Source: Myxococcaceae bacterium
Lineage (GTDB): Bacteria > Myxococcota > Myxococcia > Myxococcales > Myxococcaceae
Reading direction: 5' to 3'
DNA length: 39,331 nt
Assembly: GCA_016793095.1 (NCBI GenBank)
Contig: JAEUJQ010000075.1
Location: forward strand, 1 to 39,331
This document shows, piece after piece, positions 34,419 to 39,331 of this stretch (its first letter is position 1; each line of letters starts with the position of its first letter). A program made the translations under genes and the position numbers. The notes under the pieces were generated by a model. It did no database searches and was not told the DNA's origin. It was given only the letters and a program-made list of their open reading frames with translations.

Positions 34419-35185
34419 TGCCGGCGAGCCTGCGCGTCGAGGATCGGCCGGGCGGCGTGCGCGCGCTCACGCTGTCGAACCCCGGGCGGAAGAACGCCAT
34501 CGACTCGGGGCTGCTCGAGCAGCTCGACGAGGTGCTCGCGCACTCGGAGCCGGTGCGCGCCTTCCTCGTGCTGGGAGACGGCGACGGCGTGTTCAGCGCC
34601 GGGTGGGATCTGAACGACCTGTCCACCTACGAAGAGGGCGAGCGGCTGCCCGACGAGCATCTGGGCGAGGTCCTCGATCGGCTCATGCGTCACCCCGCGC
34701 CCTCGGTGGCCGTCATCGACGGGCCGTGCTTCGGCGCGGCCTGCGAGCTCGCGCTCTCGTGCGACTTCCGCGTGGCCGGGCCTCGCGCGCTGCTCTCGAT
34801 GCCGCCCGCCCGCCTCGGCGTCGTCTACTCGCTCGGCGGGCTCGACCGCTTCCGCGAGAAGGTGGGCGACGCCACCACGCGCTACCTCTTCCTCACCGGC
34901 CGGCGGCTCGACGCCGACGAGTCGCTGCGCCGCGGCCTCGTCGACGTGCTCTCCACCGAGCCGCTCGGGGACGCGACGACGCTGTGCGCCGAGCTCGCCG
35001 GGAACGCGCCGCTCGCCATCGCCGGGCTGAAGCAGGGGCTCTCGCTGCTCGCGACGGGCGGGGGGACGAAGGCGGAGCGCGACGAGTACCAGGCCCTCCG
35101 CCGTCGCTCCTTCAACAGCGCTGACGCTGCCGAGGGCCGGCTCGCGATCCTCGAGAAGCGCGCCCCCGCGTTCCGCGGTGCGTAG
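34418..35185 (+). CDS. Crotonase (enoyl-CoA hydratase/isomerase) family protein
   Basis: 255 residues. The oxyanion-hole elements are FSAGWDL (59-65) and GPCFGAACELALSCD (102-116), with E110 at the position of the first catalytic Glu of enoyl-CoA hydratase. The second catalytic Glu, normally in PExxLG, is missing: the matching segment is PPARLG (129-134). The enzyme is thus probably not a classic hydratase and may be an isomerase, hydrolase or decarboxylase of an acyl-CoA. Context (biotin carboxylase and carrier upstream) suggests fatty- or branched-chain acyl-CoA metabolism. It is cytoplasmic. Confidence 0.88.
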   Translation: MPASLRVEDRPGGVRALTLSNPGRKNAIDSGLLEQLDEVLAHSEPVRAFLVLGDGDGVFSAGWDLNDLSTYEEGERLPDEHLGEVLDRLMRHPAPSVAVIDGPCFGAACELALSCDFRVAGPRALLSMPPARLGVVYSLGGLDRFREKVGDATTRYLFLTGRRLDADESLRRGLVDVLSTEPLGDATTLCAELAGNAPLAIAGLKQGLSLLATGGGTKAERDEYQALRRRSFNSADAAEGRLAILEKRAPAFRGA

Positions 35186-35232
35186 AGCGTCCGGCTGACC
35201 GTGACCACCCACTCCCGCTGGCCGGCGGCCGC

Positions 35233-35296
35233 CCTCGCGCCGAGGCCTGTGCCGCCTGAGTGACGCTCAACGCCGTCGTCCTCGCGCCAGGGCCTG
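35233..35296. repeat. Imperfect direct repeat in a convergent gap
   Basis: CCTCGCGCCGAGGCCTG (35233-35249) and CCTCGCGCCAGGGCCTG (35280-35296) agree at 15 of 17 bases, 47 bases apart (start to start). The 162-base gap between the crotonase and the REC-XRE gene has no coding sequence I recognise. May be chance in such G+C-rich DNA. Confidence 0.3.
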
Positions 35297-35347
35297 GGAG
35301 ACTGAGACACCTGCGCGAGCGCAGATACGTTACTCGGTCCGCACACC

Positions 35348-35953
35348 TCAGACGTCTGCGAAGAGCTCGCTCATGCGAACCCGCAGCGCCGACGCGATCC
35401 GGTACAGCGACGCGATCGAGGCGGACGACTCCGCGCGCTCGATCTGCGAGAGCAGCGAAACGGACAACCCCGTGCGCCGCGCGAGCTGCTTGAGGGTCAG
35501 GTTCTGCCGCGTGCGCCCTTCACGAATGAAGCGCCCGATGCCGCGGTGCAGCTCTGCCTCGGGGTCGCGCGTGATGCCCTTCTTGTCGAGCACGCGCTTG
35601 ACGGTCTCGACGAAGGCAACGGGCTCCACTGGCTTGCGCACGTAGTCGCTGGCCGCGTTCTTCAGGCTCGCGACCGCGGACTCGACCGTGGGAAAGCCGG
35701 TCGCGATGATGACCGCGATGTCGTCATCGAAGGTGCGGATCTTCTCGAGCACCTCGGTGCCGCTCATCTTCGGCATCATGACGTCCAGGATCACCAGGTG
35801 GTAGTCGTGCTCCTTCAGCGTGCCCAACACCTTCGTGGGATCAGCCAACGTCGTCACCCCGTAGCCCTCCCGGGTGAGCAGCGCCTCGAAGAGCTGCGCG
35901 TTGTCTGGTTCGTCGTCGACGACGAGGATCTTGATCTGGGGTGAGCCGCGCAC
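35348..35953 (-). CDS. Response regulator with receiver domain and XRE-type DNA-binding domain
   Basis: 201 residues from GTG at 35953 with GAGG about 5 bases upstream. The receiver domain (about 7-124) is complete: acid pair D13/D14, phosphoacceptor D57 in ILDVMMP, T85 and K107 in the expected places. The output domain (about 140-199) is an XRE-type helix-turn-helix (LKQLARRTGLSVSLLSQIERAES, SIASLYRIASALRV), unlike the usual OmpR, NarL or NtrC outputs. No histidine kinase is adjacent. It is probably a transcription factor controlled by phosphorylation. It is cytoplasmic and convergent with the crotonase. Confidence 0.9.
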   Translation of the reverse strand: MRGSPQIKILVVDDEPDNAQLFEALLTREGYGVTTLADPTKVLGTLKEHDYHLVILDVMMPKMSGTEVLEKIRTFDDDIAVIIATGFPTVESAVASLKNAASDYVRKPVEPVAFVETVKRVLDKKGITRDPEAELHRGIGRFIREGRTRQNLTLKQLARRTGLSVSLLSQIERAESSASIASLYRIASALRVRMSELFADV

Positions 35954-35983
35954 GGTGGCCTCGTTGTCGGGCTTGGGGGCGAG

Positions 35984-37792
35984 CTACGGGGGCGTCGGGG
36001 GCGTCCCCGCGAGGATTTCCCTCACCCGCGGGATCCGCTTGTCATCCGAAGGGCAGATCTTCAGGAACTGCTGATAGAGCTGCCGCGCCTTCTCGTTGTC
36101 GGCGGCGTTCTGCTCTTCGCCACCCTTCTGAGCGTGAACTGACGCGAGCCCGACGGTGCAGTCCGCGTTGTTCTTTTCGAGCTCGAGGCACCGCTTGTAC
36201 TTCTGAATCGCGGTGCCGTACCGCTTCTCCTTCTTCGCTTGCTTCCCCTCATCGAGCAGCTTCGCGATCTCCTCTGCCCGCTTCTCCGCGTTCGCGGCTG
36301 GCGGCGGGACGACGGGCTCGACCGGCTTCACCACCGGCGGCCGGTTGGCGTTCGCGGCGATGATGGCCTGGACGGCGGCCTGCCGCGCCTGATCGAGCTC
36401 GCGGTAGCGGGCCTGCAGCAGCTTCGTCTGAGCGGCTGAGGCGAGCAGCGTGCCGGCCTTGTCCACGTCGCCCTTGTCGAGGGCCTTCTGCGCCTCGTCC
36501 AGCACCTTCACCAGCGGCTTCTCGTTGGCCATCTGCGTCAGCAGCTGGCTCGCGCGCGGGCACGGCGAGTTGCCGACCCTGCACTGCCGCAAGCTCGCCT
36601 CTGCCGCGACGAAGTCGCCCTGGGCGATGGCCGCCTCGGCGTCGGCGATGAGCTTGTCGTTGGTCTGCTCCACGTCCACCTGGTTGGGCTTCGGGGGCTC
36701 GACGGGCTCGGTCGGCTCCTTTGGCTCCTTCGGCTCGTCGGGCACCGCCGCCTTGACGGGATCCTGCTGGTTCGCGACGGGGGGCTTCGTCGGCTTGACG
36801 GGCTCGGTGGTCGAGCTCTTGTAGATGGCGTAGCCGCCCCCGCCGGCGACGACGACGAGCAGGGCGATCACCACGGCGATCAGCGGGCCCTTCGACGAGG
36901 AGCCCTGGCTGCTCTCGGCGGTGGGGACGTTCGAGGTGCCGGAGTTGAGCGTGACCGACTCACCGGGCGCGGCGAACTTCAGCTTCACGTGGCCCAGCTC
37001 GAGCACGTCGCCGAAGCGCAGCGTCACCTGCGCATACGGCTCGCCGTTCACCATGAGCCCGTTGGCCGACTGCAGGTCGATCACCTTCCACTCGCCCGAG
37101 TCCTCGCGCACGACCTTGCAGTGCGTCCGAGAGAGCGACCGGTGATCGAGGGCGATGTCGTTGTCGTCGGTGCGCCCGATGCGCAGCTCGGTGCTGGTGC
37201 ACGGGAACTCGCGACCGGCGAAGTCGGTGTTCAACACGACCAGGCGTGGCGCCTCCTCGGCGCCCAGGCTCTGCACGCTGCGCTGGGGACGGCTCGTCGC
37301 GATCTGATCGATGCGGATGACGGCGGTCGACTGGTGACGCGGCGGCTCGTCCCCGAGCGGCGCCTCGTGAATGTCCTCTTCGGCGGCCTCTGGCACCACG
37401 GGGAGCGCGGGCATCGTCACGCCGGGGTCCGGCAGCTTCATCGTCGGCGCCGCCGACCCTCTCGGTGGGTCGAGCGGTACGGTGGCGGCCGCCCGGGCCT
37501 CTTCTTCGCGCTGAATCGCGAGATCGTAGTCACCGATCTGGATCAGGTCGCCGTCCTGGACCTGCACCTGCCCGGTGATGCGATCGCCGTTGACCCTGAT
37601 GCCGTTGTAGCTGCCCAGATCCTCGATGAGGACGTTGGCGCTCTGCTTGAGCAGGCGGGCATGCCGTCGCGACACGTTCCGCTCGGTCAGGCGGATGGTG
37701 TTGCCCTCCTGCCGACCGATCGTGATCTCGTCCCTGACGAAAGGAACGACGGTCTTCCGGCCTTCGTCGTCTTCGATGATCAGCTTCAGCAC
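35984..37792 (-). CDS. Double-FHA membrane protein with TPR-like C-terminal part
   Basis: 602 residues from GTG at 37792. FHA1 (about 1-95) has GR 26-27, S41 with RRH, and N63. FHA2 (about 183-275) has GR 206-207, SRTH 221-224 and N244; both keep the phosphothreonine-binding residues. A linker leads to one membrane helix (303-324), a Pro/Lys/Glu-rich stretch (330-372), then helical TPR-like units to about 595, probably in the periplasm. FHA domains bind phosphothreonine made by Hanks-type kinases, so the cytoplasmic half may read kinase signals. Partner unknown. It is divergent from the rhomboid gene. Confidence 0.9.
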   Translation of the reverse strand: MLKLIIEDDEGRKTVVPFVRDEITIGRQEGNTIRLTERNVSRRHARLLKQSANVLIEDLGSYNGIRVNGDRITGQVQVQDGDLIQIGDYDLAIQREEEARAAATVPLDPPRGSAAPTMKLPDPGVTMPALPVVPEAAEEDIHEAPLGDEPPRHQSTAVIRIDQIATSRPQRSVQSLGAEEAPRLVVLNTDFAGREFPCTSTELRIGRTDDNDIALDHRSLSRTHCKVVREDSGEWKVIDLQSANGLMVNGEPYAQVTLRFGDVLELGHVKLKFAAPGESVTLNSGTSNVPTAESSQGSSSKGPLIAVVIALLVVVAGGGGYAIYKSSTTEPVKPTKPPVANQQDPVKAAVPDEPKEPKEPTEPVEPPKPNQVDVEQTNDKLIADAEAAIAQGDFVAAEASLRQCRVGNSPCPRASQLLTQMANEKPLVKVLDEAQKALDKGDVDKAGTLLASAAQTKLLQARYRELDQARQAAVQAIIAANANRPPVVKPVEPVVPPPAANAEKRAEEIAKLLDEGKQAKKEKRYGTAIQKYKRCLELEKNNADCTVGLASVHAQKGGEEQNAADNEKARQLYQQFLKICPSDDKRIPRVREILAGTPPTPP

Positions 37793-37903
37793 GCGGACTG
37801 AACTTCTAGCACCACTGTACGGTTCCGCGCATCAAGACAGATGACCAATTCACACCCTGCCGAACCGGCCAGTGTCGCGAGGGCTCATGTAGTGGGTGGT
37901 ACG

Positions 37904-39325
37904 ATGCCGGCCTGCATGGCCGCCCCTGTCACCCTGCGCACCGAGGTCGGTGATGAGGAGCTCGACCTCGGAGAGTTCGAGAGCCGCATCACGCGAGGCG
38001 AGGTGTCGCCGCAGAGCCTCGTGTGCATGCCCGCGGTGACGGGTGAGCGGTTCGTGCCGGCGTGCGAGCTCGAGCTCTGGCAGCGCCTGCAGGACGGCCG
38101 GAAGGCGTACTTCGCGCGGGCCTTCTCGTTGGCGCGGTTCCCCTTCTTCACCTCCGCCGTCATCCTGGTGAACCTCGCCGCGTTCCTCGCCACCGCGGAG
38201 GGCGGGGTGATGGAGCTCGACGACATGGTGCGCTGGGGAGGCAAGGTCGGCCCGCTCGTCTTCGATCTCGGCGAGGTGTGGCGGCTGTTCACCGCGAACC
38301 TGCTGCACCGCGACGCCCTGCACCTGGGCCTCAACATGTTCGTGCTCTTCAACGTCGGCGGCATGATGGAGAACACCTACCGGGCGCTCGACTACCTCTG
38401 GCTGCTCGTCTTCTCGGGCGTGGCGACGATGACGGCCTCGCTCTTCCTCAACGAGGCGGTGACGATCGGCGCGTCGGGCATGGTGTTCGGCTGCCTCGGC
38501 GGCGTCGTCGCCTTCGGCATCAAGTACCGCAGCTCGTTGTCGGCCTTTCACCGCAGCGTGATGGGCGACGCCGCGATCCCCACCGCGCTGGGCCTGCTCC
38601 TCATCGGCATCACCTCTCAGGGCGTCGACAACTGGGCGCACGGTGGCGGGCTGGTCGCGGGCCTGCTGACCGGCTCGTTCATGCGGCCGCGGCTGCTCGT
38701 CGATCACCGGCGCTGGTGGTGGGAGCCCGCGCTGCGGGCGCTGCCCTCGTTCGCGATCATCTCGGTCGTGGTCTTCGGGCAGCTCCTCTTCGCTGACGTG
38801 CTCCCGCCGACGAAGCTGGAGCGCGACGACGTCTACGGCTTCTCGATCCACGTGCCATCGACCTGGGGGCGGGGCGCGACGCCGTTGGGGCGCGTCGCCT
38901 GGTACAACGGCTTGCCGGGGCTGGGCCGCGCGAGCTTCGCCGCCGAGGCGCTGCAGATGAACGAGGGCGCCGACGCGATGGGGGCCGCGCACCGCTTCGT
39001 CGACGATCGCCTCACCCCGCGCGCGCTGGGGGGCGAGGTGACGCGGGTGAGGGCCGAGAGCGCCGAGCCGGTGCGCATCGGAGATCGCGACGGGGTTCGC
39101 GTGCGCGCCGTGGTGGACGAGACCTCGGGCGCGACCCGCCTCGCCGCCTACTTCGTGCCGCGCGGCCGCGTGGTGTACCAGCTCGTGTTCCAGTGGCCGG
39201 CCGCGTACCCCGGCTACGGCCACGTGGTGGAGCAGATGCTCGCGGGGGTGCGCTTCGAAGAGGGGCAGGTGCTGCGGCTGGCGCGCGCGGAAGCCCTGCT
39301 GATACCGAACTCGGGCCCGGTGTAG
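37904..39325 (+). CDS. Rhomboid-family intramembrane serine protease with extra C-terminal domain
   Basis: 473 residues from ATG at 37904 (GGTGG upstream). ATGs at 37841 and 37916 are alternatives. Residues 1-70 are a soluble N-terminal part. The rhomboid core (about 80-295) has HLGLN (H140, N144), catalytic S191 in IGASGMVFG, and H246 in AHGGG, forming the Ser-His dyad. After the last membrane helix comes a soluble C-terminal domain (about 305-455), beginning YGFSIHVPSTWGRG, which resembles small beta-rich domains and is not usual in rhomboids. Rhomboids cut proteins within the membrane; substrate unknown. The gene ends six bases before the window edge. Confidence 0.9.
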   Translation: MPACMAAPVTLRTEVGDEELDLGEFESRITRGEVSPQSLVCMPAVTGERFVPACELELWQRLQDGRKAYFARAFSLARFPFFTSAVILVNLAAFLATAEGGVMELDDMVRWGGKVGPLVFDLGEVWRLFTANLLHRDALHLGLNMFVLFNVGGMMENTYRALDYLWLLVFSGVATMTASLFLNEAVTIGASGMVFGCLGGVVAFGIKYRSSLSAFHRSVMGDAAIPTALGLLLIGITSQGVDNWAHGGGLVAGLLTGSFMRPRLLVDHRRWWWEPALRALPSFAIISVVVFGQLLFADVLPPTKLERDDVYGFSIHVPSTWGRGATPLGRVAWYNGLPGLGRASFAAEALQMNEGADAMGAAHRFVDDRLTPRALGGEVTRVRAESAEPVRIGDRDGVRVRAVVDETSGATRLAAYFVPRGRVVYQLVFQWPAAYPGYGHVVEQMLAGVRFEEGQVLRLARAEALLIPNSGPV

Positions 39326-39331
39326 ACCCGC

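Noticed and set aside
1-39331. tRNA, rRNA, CRISPR array, insertion sequence, integrase or toxin-antitoxin pair
   Set aside because: Looked for by eye on both strands; none found. Small RNAs cannot be excluded without a covariance search.

Overview
The window looks like chromosomal DNA of a myxobacterium (phylum Myxococcota), close to but not assignable to a named genus. The basis is the very high G+C, the strong third-position G/C preference that leaves long shadow reading frames opposite real genes, the many lipoproteins, Gly/Ser-rich linkers, PEGA, FHA, B-box-type zinc finger and Ser/Thr kinase proteins, and a sigma-32 family factor. No tRNA, rRNA, CRISPR array, insertion sequence or prophage was seen. 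Gene order is dense, with many ATGA, GTGA or TGATG stop/start overlaps.

Layout. 1-384: 5' part of a GIDE-type membrane protein on the minus strand. 575-5471: an SRPBCC protein, then a tight plus-strand cluster lptM-lysA-dapA-dapB-FAA hydrolase-folK (lysine/diaminopimelate synthesis plus a folate step). 5518-8670: a lipoprotein convergent with a membrane Ser/Thr kinase; their stop codons abut. 8780-16246: envelope genes, namely a tandem pair of Cys-rich lipoproteins, a TPR-like secreted protein, a HYDIN-type lipoprotein, an alpha/beta hydrolase, a CtpA-type S41 protease, a CDF metal transporter and a PEGA protein with a long charged helix. 16418-21142: D-Ala-D-Ala ligase, a secretin-less pilus-N/BON protein, a membrane-anchored archaemetzincin, a CslA-like processive glycosyltransferase and a small zinc-ribbon membrane protein. 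21335-26368: a DEAD-box helicase with a DbpA-type RNA-binding end, a B-box-like membrane protein, an RpoH-family sigma factor, a possible decayed gene and an M50 protease. 26489-31962: a 1427-residue VolA-like surface lipase with four N-terminal repeats, translationally coupled to a FadL-type outer-membrane channel. 32018-32256: an in-frame, internally deleted remnant of a P-type ATPase. 32311-35185: a small helical protein, then biotin carboxylase, a free biotin carrier and a crotonase. 35348-39325: a REC-XRE regulator, a double-FHA membrane protein and a rhomboid protease.

How the genes fit together. The dap cluster feeds both lysine and peptidoglycan; D-Ala-D-Ala ligase supplies another peptidoglycan precursor. 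The lipase-FadL pair is the clearest functional module: lipid cleavage at the surface followed by fatty-acid uptake. The biotin carboxylase-carrier-crotonase set points to acyl-CoA carboxylation, but no carboxyltransferase lies in the window. Most remaining genes are regulators or envelope proteins whose substrates cannot be read from sequence.

Most noteworthy for follow-up: the four-repeat lipase with its FadL partner, the P-type ATPase relic, the tandem ten-cysteine lipoproteins, the REC-XRE regulator, the CslA-like glycosyltransferase, the anchored archaemetzincin and the kinase with inverted topology. No wholly new multi-gene defence or conflict system could be supported.
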